Below, in pieces: positions 1-13,264 of a stretch of 64,000 nucleotides of DNA. The translations under genes and the position numbers were made by a program. Source of the stretch: Atherinomorus stipes. Taxonomy: Eukaryota; Chordata; Actinopteri; Atheriniformes; Atherinidae. The stretch is from contig JALJCO010003961.1 in assembly GCA_023101725.1 (NCBI GenBank), positions 1 through 64,000 on the forward strand, written 5' to 3'. A model generated the notes under the pieces. The model saw only the letters and a list, made by a program, of their open reading frames with translations. It did not search any database and had not been told where the DNA came from. Position 1 is the stretch's first letter. The number at the start of each line of letters is the position of its first letter.

Positions 1-2191
1 CCATGACTATGGGGGGCCCCAAAAGATGTGGAAATTATTAAACCTTCATTTCAAATAACATGTTTATATACATTTAAAATAGAACAAGAAAATGCAATAG
101 TAGAATAAATAACCTTCGTGTTTTCCCTGGTTTTTCAGCAGTAAACGGCAAAACAAAGCATGAATATTGACCAATCCACTCCCGTGAAAGTGCAAGAAAT
201 GGTTTGGTCCTCAGGAACTGCCTCGGCGCATTAGTTCCCTGCCTGTCAGCAGCGGTTTGCTGGTATCGGGCCTTTATTGCTGCATGCACGTCATTTGACA
301 GAGTGACAGTGAATGAAATGACTGACCAAGAAAATGTGTAAATAAGCAGCAGTGTGAAAAAAATCCATCCGCGGACTAAGAATACAGCGCCCCAAGAAAT
401 CAAAGTATGATTTTTCAAATGAGAACAGAAAGAAAGGAGAAAGAGACGAGACGAACGAAGTATGAGCCAGATTTTAAAGAAATGTTTGTTGCCTGAGTTG
501 TTCAAATGATCCTGTTGAGTGAAATAACCTAGCTATCTGCAGACGATTACAACTTAGTTAATCCTCCTTAAGGTGGAAGTGGGATCACATGATTGATGAT
601 GCTGGGTAGTGCGTCTTAAACAGAAAGTGATTTTCCCTCTTTCTTTCTTTCTAAGAAAAATTAGACCAGGACTCTCCAGCATTTGTAATGAGCCTGTTGT
701 GTGTCTGTAACTAACACAGAAGCAAATAAGCCAGAAAACTCATAGAGCTGAAAATTTACATTTACATAACCAGACCAGGCAAAACATAGTTCTCACAACA
801 TCACTTGAGTGCTATTAATTGTTTTGCAAGATACTTATATTAAATAACTCCTTGTCCCTCCATAATCATATGTAAGCAGATGATCCGCCAGCAGCAGCCC
901 CTTCTCTTCAACCCCCACCCCCCTTCCTGTCCCAGTGAAGAAGGTAAGCAACACTGAGACCAGTTAGCATCATTGCAGAGTCTGCTGTGAGAATTTGTCT
1001 CATTTTACCATTCCAAAAATAAGAGTGAAGCATTTTTTTAAAATAAAAATTGAAACACTTTAAAAAAAAAAAAAAAACAACAACAAAAAACCCATAATGA
1101 TCTCTATAAAATAAAAACGCCCTGTAGTTGTTTGTACAGGAAACTGGACAATTAAATGAAAACACTAAGTAGCCACCAGCAGTCTGTATTAAAATCAAAG
1201 TCACGATTTAAATAGTTCAGTTAGATTTTTACATTCAGGTTGAATTACAGCCATCAAGACATCTTTAAATCTTGATTATTCTCAAGACGGTTAATTTATT
1301 TGAGCAGCTTGAGCTGCAACATAAATACCTGTTTTCAATCTAGCTGTGAGGTTACACTGAACTGTTGATAATTGATGTCATTAGATGATGTAATTTATAT
1401 AAATGTAACAACTGTTACATTCTTGGCTTACATTTCTCAGGGCCCTCTCAGGTTTGGCCAGAAAGAAGTATAGAAATGGAGGAAGAAGGGAAAGACTGAC
1501 AGTGCAAGTGATGAGAATGAATAAAAAGAGAGGTACATGGGCAGAAAAAGTGATGAGAGAGATGTTGAAGGAGAAGTTTTTGAGAACTTGTCCTCTCAGT
1601 CAGATGACCAACTCTTTCGTGTTAGGATAGTTTTCCTTTATTGAAATTTGGAACAACAAAAAATCAGGGCTGTCAAAAAATTTATCCTAAATTAGTCCTG
1701 TAGTCAAACAAGAGATTTTTTTTTATTAATTAGTACTGCTATATGTTTAGAAAACACATTAACTTTTGTTTTATAACTTAAAGGCTAAAACCAAGCCAGA
1801 AATCTGGGAGTAGTCCAGGATTAAGACCTGATTTCAGCTTCACATTAAGACAGTTGTGAAGTCAGCCTGTGAGGACGTATCAGCAGCATTCTGGACTAAA
1901 CTGCCGCCGTCTGAAGGACTTTAGGGAAACATTTAAGGACAGGGTTTCAGTAGTCTAGTCTAGTAAACATAAATGCAGAATTCCAGGTGAGACACCTTTA
2001 ATCCTAAATGTGTTCTAGAAGTGATAAAAGTGATTAATCAGGATTAATTTTTTTGACAGCCCTACAAAAACATTGAAACTGTAAATAATACTCTTTATAA
2101 CAGCTTTAAATCTTGCATCAATTTTTGAGGGAGGAGGGCCCAATATGAGTGTCTTTCATGGGGCCCGAAATTCCTGGCGGCGCCCCTGCGT
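1..2191. repeat. Possible eroded DNA transposon spanning the window start
   Basis: The right edge near 2110-2191 reads, on the minus strand, as a GC-rich terminus beginning with a motif of the form CAGGGGCGCCGCCAGG, then a GGGCCCCATGA block. The first 20 bases of the window hold a similar block (CCATGACTA then GGGGGGCCCC) in inverted relation, as expected if the other terminus lies just outside the window. A 400-bp hAT element sits inside. The pairing of the two ends is inference from short matches, and the interval may hold several unrelated pieces. No coding sequence is seen. Confidence 0.3.
1665..2064. mobile_element. Non-autonomous hAT-type element, 400 bp
   Basis: The left end begins CAGGGCTGTCAAAAAA and the right end is its inverted complement (TTTTTTTGACAGCCCT followed by A). 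Both ends continue into AT-rich TTAATCC-like sequence. The flanks carry an imperfect 8-bp target duplication, CAAAAAAT at 1657-1664 and CAAAAACA at 2065-2072 (6 of 8 identical). CAGGGCTGTCAA-type termini with 8-bp duplications are characteristic of hAT transposons. The inside has no transposase frame, so this is a MITE or internally deleted copy. Confidence 0.7.
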
Positions 2192-2299
2192 GTACGACTG
2201 ATTAATGCAACAAAAATTAGTCAGAAGTGCTTCTATGACAGCTGACTGCTAACTTTGAGCCAGGCCATCTTTAAATGTGAATGTGAAGGTGGTGAGGAT

Positions 2300-2405
2300 T
2301 GTCTGACTCTCGAGTCGGAAATCCGATGTCAGGGGCCGTTCCAGTTGAACCTTACAACTCGGAACTCAGAATTTCTGACTTCCGAGTTCAAATGGAACAC
2401 AGCAT
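2300..2405 (-). repeat. Terminal fragment of the palindromic element seen whole at 59952-60624
   Basis: On the minus strand this reads GTTCCATTTGAACTCGGAAG, then TCAGAAATTC and a CAACTGGAACGGCCCC block. That is the same order of blocks as the left end of the element at 59952. About 100 bp are shared in inverted orientation. No second terminus is visible nearby, so it is a solo end or truncated copy. Confidence 0.6.
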
Positions 2406-5400
2406 AAACAATAAGTTTTACATCAACACAATTTCTGCGTTGGAGTCGAAGTGTTACCTGGTTAAACATTACAAAAAAAACAAAACAAAACAACAACAAC
2501 ACAAAGCATAGGAACCATAGTTCCCCTACAAACTTTACTCATTTTCAGTTCAGATAACTACATTTCCAGGAATCTGTAGCTTTTCAACAATCTGCTTAAA
2601 GAAATCAACATTAAGTTTTGGCACCAGGAACTCCTTCTAATAACTCAGGGGAAAACATTTATAATCAATTGTTCACTTGAATTTTTGCATTTTCCAAGTA
2701 ATTAGGACCAAAGCCATTTTGGGCCAATAATTAGACTGAAAAATGATGATTGTTTAAACAGATAATCTATAGAACTAATTGTGCAAATGAACTGGTACAA
2801 AAGCAATATCAACGAGTCCATGAGGAGAAAAGATGGATGGAAGATCTCCAGTTTGTCAACAAATGTCAGGAAATCCCTGAAAGATTTTTAAGCAATGTTC
2901 GTCAAAGAAAGGAATATTATTAAATGACTTAAGGAATCTGTAGAAATCTCAGTACATAAAGGCCTTGAACACAAGCCAAAGCTGGGCACCAATGATCTCC
3001 AACCTTTCAGACAGCACTGTTCATTTCCCCTTGGCAAAGTTTATGCACATTTATTTGATGGCAGTGTGATGTAGAAAAATACGCTGGCGTTTTAGAGTAG
3101 TGTGATAAAAATAAAGAAATATATTTGGGTTCATACTGTCTGCATTGAAGTAAAAGTCAAAGTAAATGAAAGACTTGCTTTCCTTTTCTTTTTTCTTGTT
3201 TTATTAGTATTTTTCCATACAGTCTCAACTTTTTTTTCCTGATTTGGGGGTACATAAATGTTACTGTTTATGTCTTCTAATATAAGGCTTATTATGGTTA
3301 CTGTTTTTAAAATGAAGCAAGCTCCAGTTTCAAAGCTCTGGATGCGAGTGCTTGGCGGTGGAGCATGCAGTGTGAAGCCATGACATTCAGGTTGACAGCC
3401 TTTATCCCTGCAATAACTCCACACTCGCAGCTCGTCACACATGGACACACATTTCCTGTCACGAATGTCATCAGTGCATCCAGCTGTTTGATTAATTCCT
3501 CACTTCATGTTCTTCAAGTCGCTTCTTTGCAGAAAAGAAAATCCTCCAGTATTTCTCTTCAGACAGCAAATCATACATAACATCTTTCACCACCGTCTAA
3601 TTATTAAAAATGTTCATTTCATTTCACAGACTTCTTAACAAGATGTCACATTTAACTGCAGCTGTATGAATCCTGCATTACAAATGGTGAAATTCCCTCA
3701 GAAAATATGAAGAGCGGTGACATCAAATATGAGACGGAGCAGTGGCTAACAATGCGGTAAGTGGTTATGCCCCCACAGACACAAAATAACAAAAAATGTT
3801 AGATATATTAGAAGGTACAGACCTCAACAGATTTTTTTGGCAACAATTAATGGGTTTTTATTCAAGTTTGGGTTTAAGTATCACAAATAAATGGATAGTT
3901 GAGATAACTAATTGAAGGGTTAAGAAATTCCAGGCAATGATTTTATCCTAAATTTGTTCTTGTGTTTATTCAAACTGCATTCTGGCGCACTGCCTCATCC
4001 CTGAGTGATTACTGTATCATACCCCAGCTATCGATCTTTACAGACTTCCTATATTGGTTTTACAACACCAGTGGTACACACTTGCATGAACAACACACTC
4101 CTTTTGAAACATTACTGCTCTGTACATTTTGTCATTCTTGTAGCTTTAACTTTAACATGTGCTTTTAACACTTTAGGATTTATGGAGGATCCATTCTAAC
4201 ATCCACGAGAGGTTTATGGACCCCAGTAAAATGTTATTTTGTTCCGTTGCCCAAATGGTCAGACCACAAACCATCCAGTTGTGGCATTAACAGTCTGTAT
4301 TGACCTGTTTTTCTGCTGCGGCCTGCTCTCATGGCATCCAGTCAAGACTCTGAGGACAGACCACCAGTCCAAGCCTTTGCTTGGATGAGCCAAGCACTTC
4401 TTATTCTACAATAGTCCAGAAAAGCTGGACTCCTTCCATGGAGTTTTATTGGCTCAGGCTCTTTGGGCTCTCGCCTCGATCACAGCTTTTTCTGGGATGC
4501 TTTTATGTGAACCAAAGATCACACAAGGTCAGATATTTTAGTGCATTATTGGGCGTTTGAATTTGTCCGTAATCAAAACTTTAATATGCTTGTGTTAAGG
4601 GCATGTTTATTCTGAATCAGGCTATGAATATTGACAGCGAACTTGGCTAGCTTGCTCTGTTTTATGATTTTAACACTGAACAGAAGATTGAACTCTGTAA
4701 AGTTCTCAGAATATTACATTTCAATAAATAATAATGTCTGCAATAACATCATAATTTGATTTAAATGCAATGTTGTGTCAGATAAGACAATAGAAGTTAA
4801 ATGTTTAACTTGTCAGTTTGAACTCCTGTGTGAGGTTCAGTCACTGAGAATTACTTTTTCATCCATTTTGACTTTTTCGCTGTTATAGATAATTGTGTTT
4901 TCTGTAAAAACATGTAGAATAATCTCTTTGAACAGTTCTGGCTCCTCCTTATGTTTGAAAATAACATGCAGGGAGCCAAGCTACTTCTGTGTCTCCACTC
5001 ACATCAGTATGGAAGGGACTGCATTTGCATACAGTACAGTTCTATGTGGTCGTTTACAAAGACACACTTAGTATTTCTCTGCCTCAGATGAGTGACATGG
5101 TGACTGAATTATTTCACAGTGAATAAATGGCAACTTCACCATGCTGTTTTGTTCTGGGAAAATCACAGAATAGCTTTCATTATACTCAAGCCATGAAGAG
5201 TGTCAAACGCACTTATCTTCTCTAATACATTTTCCGACCGCAGAACATCACTTGAAAGATACATGATTAGAATATGCTGCATATTCAGATGGATTTGAGA
5301 AATTCCTGGTTTTTAGATCTTGGATTTAGTTAGCAATTGGAACGTCAAGAGGGAGTAAACAAGACTCATTTGGACGAGGTGAATAGGATGCATGGATCTT

Positions 5401-5789
5401 TTTTCTTAGACATTTGATATAAAAACCACTCTTTGCTACAGATGCAGGCATGAAAAAGTTCTGCCTTTTTCTGCCAGAAGTGTTGCAGTAATAATGCATT
5501 ATTACTGCACTATCACTGGCTGAACGATTTGTCCCACGAATATGTCATCATACACCGTGTCCAAACTTGAAGCGTCCTTGTTCCGGGCATTTATTTATGT
5601 TCTGAAATTGTTTCCCCTGGGCACACATGCATTTCTCTGTGCGATTGAATTAGCAGACAAGTCGCTGCAGTGGCTGGCAGTCGGCAGGAAGGGGAACTTT
5701 TTCATGCCTGCATCTGTGTGTCAGGTCCATCAATTCATTTGCTTTTTAACACAAATATCCAATCACATGGCAAAGAAATGGCTACTGTC
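2406..5789. other. Non-coding stretch, no feature recognised
   Basis: AT-rich DNA with short open frames only, none with membrane, signal or domain character that I recognise. There are short poly-A and poly-T runs and no clear repeat ends. Confidence 0.5.
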
Positions 5790-5955
5790 AAAGCAAATTT
5801 GCACGCATTTGCACTATATTTTTTATATTTTACATTTTATCTTATAGTTTATTATATTTTATGCACCGTGGGTTTGAGTGGACTGTAATTTCATCTGTGT
5901 TGTGGCACAATGGACAAATAAAGTTGACTGATTGGTTGGTTGATTGATTGATTAG
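5790..5955 (+). mobile_element. 3' tail of a non-LTR retrotransposon (LINE)
   Basis: The stretch ends with TGTAATTTCATCTGTGTTGT, an ACAATGGACAAATAAAGTTGA block and then a short tandem tail of GATT/GGTT units. This is the usual 3' untranslated end of teleost LINEs: a weak polyadenylation-like AATAAAG followed by a microsatellite tail. No reverse transcriptase frame precedes it, so the copy is heavily 5'-truncated. The left boundary is approximate. Confidence 0.6.
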
Positions 5956-5982
5956 TGATGAATGTGCTTTTGTGCCTTTTGG

Positions 5983-6215
5983 GACGGCTGTAGTTCAGGT
6001 GGAAGAGCAGTCGTCTTTCAACAGGAGGGTTGGGGGATTCCCTTGACTACGTGCCGAAGTGTCCTTGGGCAAGACACTAACCCCAAGTTGCCTCCCGATG
6101 TGCCTATCGGGGTTGTATGATTGTGTGTGTGACTGGGTGAATGTGATGTAGTGTAAAGTGCTTTGAGTGGTCAGTACAACTGGAAAAGCGCTATATAAGT
6201 ACAGTCCAATTACCA
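5983..6215 (+). mobile_element. tRNA-derived SINE
   Basis: A pol III A-box-like motif, TAGTTCAGGTGG, lies at about 5991-6002. A diverged B-box region, GGTTGGGGGATTCCC, follows at about 6028. The body contains GTGTCCTTGGGCAAGACACT and the tail AAAGCGCTATATAAGTACAG. These are familiar segments of a SINE family widespread in percomorph fish. It lies directly after a LINE tail. I see no clear target duplication. The B box is mutated, so transcription is unlikely. Confidence 0.75.
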
Positions 6216-6221
6216 TTCCCC

Positions 6222-6272
6222 CCCAACATAGCCCTGAGTTCCCCCTGGAGCTCCCCCTGAGAACCACTGTAT
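6222..6272 (-). mobile_element. Possible hAT terminus fragment
   Basis: On the minus strand the segment starts CAGTGGTTCTCAGGGGGAGC, which resembles the CAGTGGTTCTCA termini of many hAT-type MITEs. No partner end or 8-bp duplication was found. Confidence 0.3.
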
Positions 6273-7084
6273 TAAGGTGACAAAAAGGCCACAGCAAAGA
6301 TTCAGACAGGAACTTTTGTGGTCCAAAGCAACATTGCATGCAGCAGCTGTCCATCCAAGTTCATTCTGTGTATTTGTCTGTACCTTAAATTTGTGAACGA
6401 TAAAATAACAAGATACTTTTCTAATAGCTTTGCCTTTAGGCACAGAAAGGAAACCTTAATTTTCTCTGTACCCACTTTTTATGGTGGTAAAATGCTTGTA
6501 CTGTGTGAACATCCCCTCTTTCCACCCCAAGGGAACCAAACAAAATCAAGTAATCCAGGTCTAACAGCGACCAAAGACTGCTGGCATTGCATGACTGAGC
6601 TGCGGGAATGATTCACACAAGCAAGTTTAAAAGTTACTAATTGCACCACCAGATACTGTAAACCATGCCACAGCCCTTTTCCATATTGACTCTAATGTGG
6701 TTTCTCTAATGAGATTACATGATGAGCAACGTCTTAATTATGTATACACTTTAGCTGATGCTCACGTTAGTAAAGCAGCAGATTCTCTCAACAGTACTTC
6801 CTGCACTTCACCAAGTTCTGTTGGCTTATTTCTTTCTTTTTTTTTTTTTTTACTTGTCCTGTCCAGCATCGAAGCAAGCAGAATGGAAATCTGATTGCTT
6901 TATTCTGTTGAACAGTTTTGCTTTATCAAGCGGAGCTTTATGAACATAAGGCTCCATTTGATATCATTTTTATTCATTTTATTTCTTTATTTAAACATTT
7001 GTCTATTACACCATTCCATTTCATACTGCTGGGCCTGACAAGGGAGAAATGAAAGTTAACAGAGGTAATGATAGAAAGTGAAAC
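6273..7084. other. Non-coding stretch
   Basis: No gene or repeat boundary recognised. It holds a T-rich run near 6838-6852 and becomes purine-rich (GAGA-type) from about 7060. Confidence 0.45.
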
Positions 7085-9000
7085 AGAGAGAGAGGAGTAA
7101 GGAAGAGGAAGAGAGAGAGAAGAGAAAACATGAATCCACTTACACAGTTCACTGGTACATCTGTACCGCGATCCCTAAACAACCAAGGTCTCTGTTGGAA
7201 AACAAAACAAGCAATCCCCTACAGGAGGACCTGCAGGTGGCTTAAATATCCTCAGATCATACAAACACACGCAGAACTACGCAGAGAAGAGGTACAACCT
7301 AGTCATCGCAATGGGAAGCAGTGTCACAGTGTCAACATGCATAATAAAGGGTGCTCCGTGGTGATACAGTCATGCAGATGCAGCCTCGTCTCTGCAAGGA
7401 GGAGGAAGCCCGCAAGGCTCGCGACCTAGGCCCCCAGCAGCCACCCAGAGGCCCAGATCCCAGCTACCCCCCCCCCAAAGAGCGGACATGCATCCCCCGA
7501 AGGGCGGCAAAAGGCGGCCCCAGCCGGAGCCCCCCGCAGTCTGGAGGCCCAGGCCCCAGCGGACCAAGACCAGCAGCTGCCGACCCCACCGGGCGCCGGG
7601 CGTCCCCCGGAGCGGAGACAGCGCCGGGCCCAGGGCCCAAGCACCCAGGAGCAGCCACCCCCCCCCCCGGACCCGGGCGGCCCAACCGAAACCCAGGAGG
7701 ACCGGACCCCCCAGACGACGCCCCCCAGGGCAGGCCAGCCCCCACCCCAAAGTCCCTGCCCCATACACCTGACACCAGGGCGCCACCACCTCTACCACCC
7801 CCTACCCCGCCACCACGCTCACACACACACTCCCCACACACCTACCCCAACACTAGGGCTGAAAGATATACCGTCACCGCCCCCACATCGAGACACAGGC
7901 ACCCAAGACATCAATACCGCAAGAGCAACCACATACAAGATACAGATCCCCCCTGCGCCCGCCCCGCACAAAAAGCCCCGGAAGCCACAAACAAAACCGC
8001 ACCCCCCACCAAAGCGCCCGGCCCCCAACCAACCCGCAGCCACACCGCACCGCACCGACACCAAGATGCCCGGCACGAATACCGAGATACGAACCTCCGC
8101 CCACACCGCCCAGCCCTACCCAACAGCTCCGTGTACCCCCCCCACACACGCATACACCCACCCACTCCGCTCTCCGACCTTACATACCCACACTCACTCC
8201 TCTCTCCACCCCCAACACTCTCCTCCCTCTACCGTCCACACCTACCCCCACCTCCTCATACCCTCTAACACACACATGCACTCCCCCCACATAACTGCAC
8301 CAACCCCTCCCCCCCCCCCCCACACATACGCCCCCACCTCCCTATACCCCCAATACCCCATACAGTCCCCCCCTTACATGTCCAGCCCCGCCCATCCCTC
8401 TGACCTATCACACTCCCGCCCTTCCTTCCTTCAGCCCCTCACGACCATCCCTACTAGACACTCACGAGCATGCCACTCCTTCCTCCATCCCCCCTTTCCT
8501 CCAACCACTGACCCACATCTCCTCCCTCTTCCAGCCCAAGTTCCTCCCTCCCACATTTCCTCTTTCACACTCTCATTCATTATTCTCACATACCCACCTC
8601 TCTCTTGCCCATGCCCTCGTGCCTCCTGAGTGGTAGCTCGGGCCGGGAAAGGAGCCGCGAGTTCCAAGCCCCCAACACGTCCCCCCCCCCCACCCCCCCC
8701 ATCCCCCACCCCCGGACGCAGCAGGCCAGGCATCCCCCAGGCCAGCAGATCCCCCGCAACGCAGCCAGCCTTAACCACTGGCGCGTGAAGTAGCCACTGC
8801 CCCCCTCCCCCCAGTAGCGCCCGGGAGACCGGGGTATGAAAGGACCCTGTCCCCCCCCCACCCCCCGCTCATGACTGTGTGTGTAAGATGTGTGTTGTTT
8901 GCAGTTAAAACTAAGGGGCAGTGCCAAGTCATGCCGGGAGTGGGGTCGCGTAGGGGGCATGTCCTCCCAACCGGCCCCTCCCTCCTACCACGCACTATAT
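7085..9000. repeat. Long C-rich, strand-asymmetric repeat
   Basis: From about 7380 to 8960 the plus strand is dominated by C with very little G in parts; 8161-8400 has only about ten G. The first third (7380-7780) is GC-rich with runs such as CCCCCCCCC. The middle is a CA/CT-rich low-complexity tract, and the end returns to CCCCACCCCCC. Open frames on both strands here are long only because stop codons are rare in such composition, and their products are all proline-rich or glycine-rich. I take it as a dispersed teleost repeat, possibly a 5' untranslated part of a retrotransposon, but could not tie it to a named family. The edges are approximate. Confidence 0.55.
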
Positions 9001-12000
9001 GGCCCGCCCCTCAGAAGTGGTTGTGAGCTGTTGTTATTTTATGTGTTTGTATGGCTTATTTCTTTTTCCTTGTTTTCAAATCGCTGTTTCGCTGACTCCG
9101 GGACTTCTGCTTGTAAATTTGTCTACCTACATGCTGACATCCAGATGTTTGTACTAGAAACAATATTGAGTTATTGATGTTTGCTGAACCCGATTCAGAG
9201 TTTTTAACTTTATGAAGATTGTTCTCCTAACATTTTAATGTGGCAATCTTAACATACTGTATAAGCTTGGTGAAACAGATCATCTTTTTGGATCTAAATC
9301 AGTTGTGAAAAGCATCCCTTCTTTTCCAAATGATATCCTCTGTGAGTGATGTAAACTGTCAGCTGATCCAAACCTGTGCAGCTGTATTACAGTAATCCTA
9401 CAAAATAAGCTGTGCAGTTTCATTGGAATAGATTCTTTGCACCACACTAGTGAAGGAAACTACATGGATTTACAGTAGATGTTGATGGGGAAAAAACAAA
9501 CAAACAAAAAAATAACCCATTAATGAGTTTTTATATTTGGCTGTGATTTATTTTCAAGTCCATTTTACCCTGCAGCTGTTAAAACTAATACAAAATTATC
9601 ATTACAATAGCCACGTTCACAGACTTTTATCATTGTAATTAACATCAATCTGATTAAAGATCTCAGGTCAACTTTTTACGGGTGATGTGATCTATTCTGA
9701 TCTAATGTTTACATGTGAGACTACATTTAATCAGAACTGCCGTCTTATATGTGACATGTACAGATCTATGAAAACATTACATGATTCATTTTGGCAGTCT
9801 ATCATCTATAAAGCACACTAGTTGCAGCCTGATAATGTTTCACTGTTTACATGGCAAAACATTACTTTTAAGTTTGGGAAATGGAATTTTCTGCCTACTG
9901 AGAAACTAAATGAAATTGAATTCATTTTTGGCCTGTTTATTCTGATTGAGGTGTTTTTATGTAGCATTTTTATTTGGTTTGGGCTTCTTAACCAATTCTA
10001 ATCAATATTAGGCTCCATGTAAACCATATGAAAAGGTATTTATGGCAGATAATAAATTCCACAAACTTTGTTTTGCTAATAATTTCCAAGTATCTATTTA
10101 GAGACTAAATGCACCTGTGAACCTAATATAAACATTGTCAAATCAAGTTTGTGTGAAAGACATTTTTGTTGCAATGGTTGTTAGCTACCTACTGTGAACA
10201 TCAGATGAGAGTGCGTCGCCGGAAGCTCTCGCCTTTGCCGTTGACTATTGCCTGTCAATAACTCTTACTACCATAGTAAAAGTGATTGAAGAGCAATAGA
10301 CAAAAAAATGCAATGAGAAGAAGAAACTGGGGGCAATTAACTCAATTTTATTGAATATTGCAAAAAGAAATCATTCAAAGAAACATGGTTTATACGACCT
10401 TTAATCTGCAGCTGTCACATTAGAAATAAATGGCAGGCATTGAGAGTTTCTTTATTCCTAAGATTAAACATTTGACCTGCTCAGATTATTTTCTGAACAC
10501 AACCCTAATTTTCAGGAAGTGTTGCATGTCTCCCTATAAAAATATACTTGTTGCCACTGATACCTCACAACACTTTTTACTTCCCATAATTCCCAACAAA
10601 AACATGCATGTATCATTGTATGAGCAAGGATAATCTGTGGAAATTATGCTGTCATAGTTATAAACACTGTGACAGGTATATTTCCATGTGTCCTTCCCCC
10701 AAGGCAGTGAATCAATCATGCTTACATGCAATAAAAGCAAAAAGAGGGTGTGATTATTATTGCACTAAATATGATGTTGTCAGGGGGCTTGTTTTTTTTT
10801 TTTCTTTTGCCCTGCTGCTTCTTTTACTGCTGGTCATAGATGAGTGTTTTATGGCTCCACGGTTGCTAGTGCACAGTCTTGATTCAGTAATGGGGCCCTA
10901 AGATTCCCGTAAGACTGCTTTTAAACACACTGATGCTGTAATTATGGCTGGCAAAGGCCTATGATGCAGCAGAAAGCAGTGTGGACATCTTTGTGTGGCC
11001 TTTGTAAAAACTTCTCCTGGAAGTCTGGGACCACATGACTTCAAGCCTGACCTCTGCATCAGAGCTCACACGACCCTCCCTGATGTTTCAGCCTGTGGAA
11101 ACCATCCTGCATGTTTTCTTTTAAAGTTCTGAAATAACAATGAAAAACAATGGAGGCGCCAGGCCGCAGCCCACGCTAATCTGGACACACCTAGTGTAGT
11201 GTTCGACTCACGCTCAGCGCCCCACTCTGAATTACTGCAGCTATGCTGTGCTTGTATTCTAAAAGAGGAAAGTGGACAAATGAAAAAAGTGTCAGCGAGT
11301 TATTGAGTGACTTATTGGACCCAGGTTCGAGACCCTGGCCTGAAAAGTAGTCTGCGCTGTTAGATCACCCAGATGGAGGGTGGGATTTCGCGTGCTAGAG
11401 GCTGTTACTCCTTGGGTGGTGCACAGCAAGGACAGGGGCAAACTTATTAGCTGTTATACTTGTACCCACATATTGGATTTCTGTGAAATAATATTTGGGT
11501 TACTGGTGACTCCTCCTGTCCAGCGTTCGGTCCACACTGTTCAGTTGGCCTCAAAACCCAGGAGAAGCATGCGAAAATATCAAAGATAGCACTTGAAAAC
11601 CAACAAGAATGTGTAAGAATACAGAGAAACCCAACTTGGGTTTCCTTTTATTTCATCCAGTGTTTCTCATCCAGTATGACTGAATTGATTTATCTATAAA
11701 TCATTGTGAGATAATCATCAGAGAAAAATGTATTGCTTTTTTTTTTCTTTTAAAAAGGTAAAATAAACAATGACAAGATGATAAGAAACTATGAACGGCC
11801 TTACTTGAAAGCTAAACAGTTTGTCTGTCTGCAGTGCTGCAGCCCTTATGTAAACTCTCTGCAAGGCTCTGTCCTAGATTTAACAATTGTTTATGAAGAG
11901 AACTGAGAGAGAAGAAAGGCACTAAAGGTGATTTATGAGGACAGTTCTTCTGAGAAAGAGGCAAGGTACAGCAGGCGCAAGAAAGGTGGAGGCCTGCAAG

Positions 12001-13264
12001 TCCTATTCTTAGTGTTCAGTTTTCTTAAAGACTGAGCAGATGATTTCAACAGCACATTAATACAAAAGTAGTTAGTTGAACATGTCTAATGAGCCTCTAG
12101 AAATGTGTTTCACTGGGCCTGTCTGCAGAGACCTGGGCTTGGCCTTTATTCCCCTCTTTGTTTCTTCTTATTTAGTTATTTTTGGAAAGATTCAACAAGA
12201 GACAGATGCTCACCAAAAAAAGCAGAAAAAGAAAGTGTTTGCAAAAGATGATGGGACAAAGTTCATATTCGAAATGTTTTCATAATATTTTCTGAGCAAT
12301 CATAGTAATAAATAAATAAATAAATAAATGCATTTGTTTTCATGGGATCAAAGTGTTTGATGGGGCGGCCATATTAAGGCAGAAGTTAGTGTGAAATGGC
12401 CGATCAATAGATATACAAGGAAATGTGGATTTGGATTCTTGTCAGTCCAAGTATTGAACTGTAGAATTAAATGCAAACAACAACAACAAAAAAAATTATT
12501 TAGTACTTATCGAGGTCACATGTCACCGATGAATAAAACAATATTATGAGCAGAATAAATGAAGGAAAACAAAACTTGAAATATATTTGCCAGGAGCAGG
12601 AAACCTGGACTTGAAGAGAACCAAAGTGGGAATGAAATAAATTCTAGGGTTTATTTGAACAGAAATGGGGAGAAACCCAATAATCTGGGGAGGGAAGTCA
12701 TGAAAACTAATAGGATGAGATGTTGGCAGAAAAAAAACAAAGAAACTGCTGAATCTTGCTTGAGCAAGCTGGGCAGGAAAGGTTAGGTCAGTCCAGGGTA
12801 AGATCTTAAGGGCAAGGCAGAAACAAAAAATTTAGGCAAAAAGCCTAAAAAAAAAAACAAGCCTTGTAGAATGCACTACGCATTTTTTTGGAGATGGTGA
12901 AGCCTTTTTTTGGTTTTTCCCCACTGTCTTCGCACCTGAACTGGTTTTGGAGTCGTGGGGACATGGCCTTAAAGTCAACATCGTTTTCCATCAACAGTGG
13001 GTGAGCCTAAACCATCTGAATGGGCTAATTTCATTTGAAAATCCAGAAATTGTTCGTGCTCTCTTTCCTGTTTGGCATGCTCTAAATTGTGCCACTTGGT
13101 CCGGCCGTACTATAGCAGACCAGAAAATAGCGTTGGTCAGTAATTTTGTCTGAGCGGACCGGAGCGGAGCATTGGTGTCGGAGTGGATGATGTGGAACTG
13201 CTGTCGGCATTAAAATGTGGAATCTGGGGGCTAGGAATAAGGGTGCCATTCAGAACAAGAATGA
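9001..13264. other. Non-coding stretch with simple repeats
   Basis: No coding sequence or clear transposon ends found. It includes an (AAAT)n microsatellite at 12305-12331 and short A or T runs. The segment 9600-10030 has paired TTTACATG/CATGTAAA and TCTGATT/AATCAGA-like words suggestive of an old MITE, but I could not define termini. Confidence 0.4.

Noticed and set aside
7351..8629. Long proline-rich open frames on the plus strand and glycine-rich ones on the minus strand
   Set aside because: They exist in several frames and both strands at once because the tract is C-rich and lacks stop codons; no domain, no codon structure.
9600..10030. Possible old MITE with TTTACATG/CATGTAAA words
   Set aside because: The termini could not be paired and AT-rich words recur by chance.
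11317..11345. GGTTCGAGACCC, a B-box-like word
   Set aside because: No A box at the right distance and no cloverleaf pairing, so not a tRNA or SINE head.
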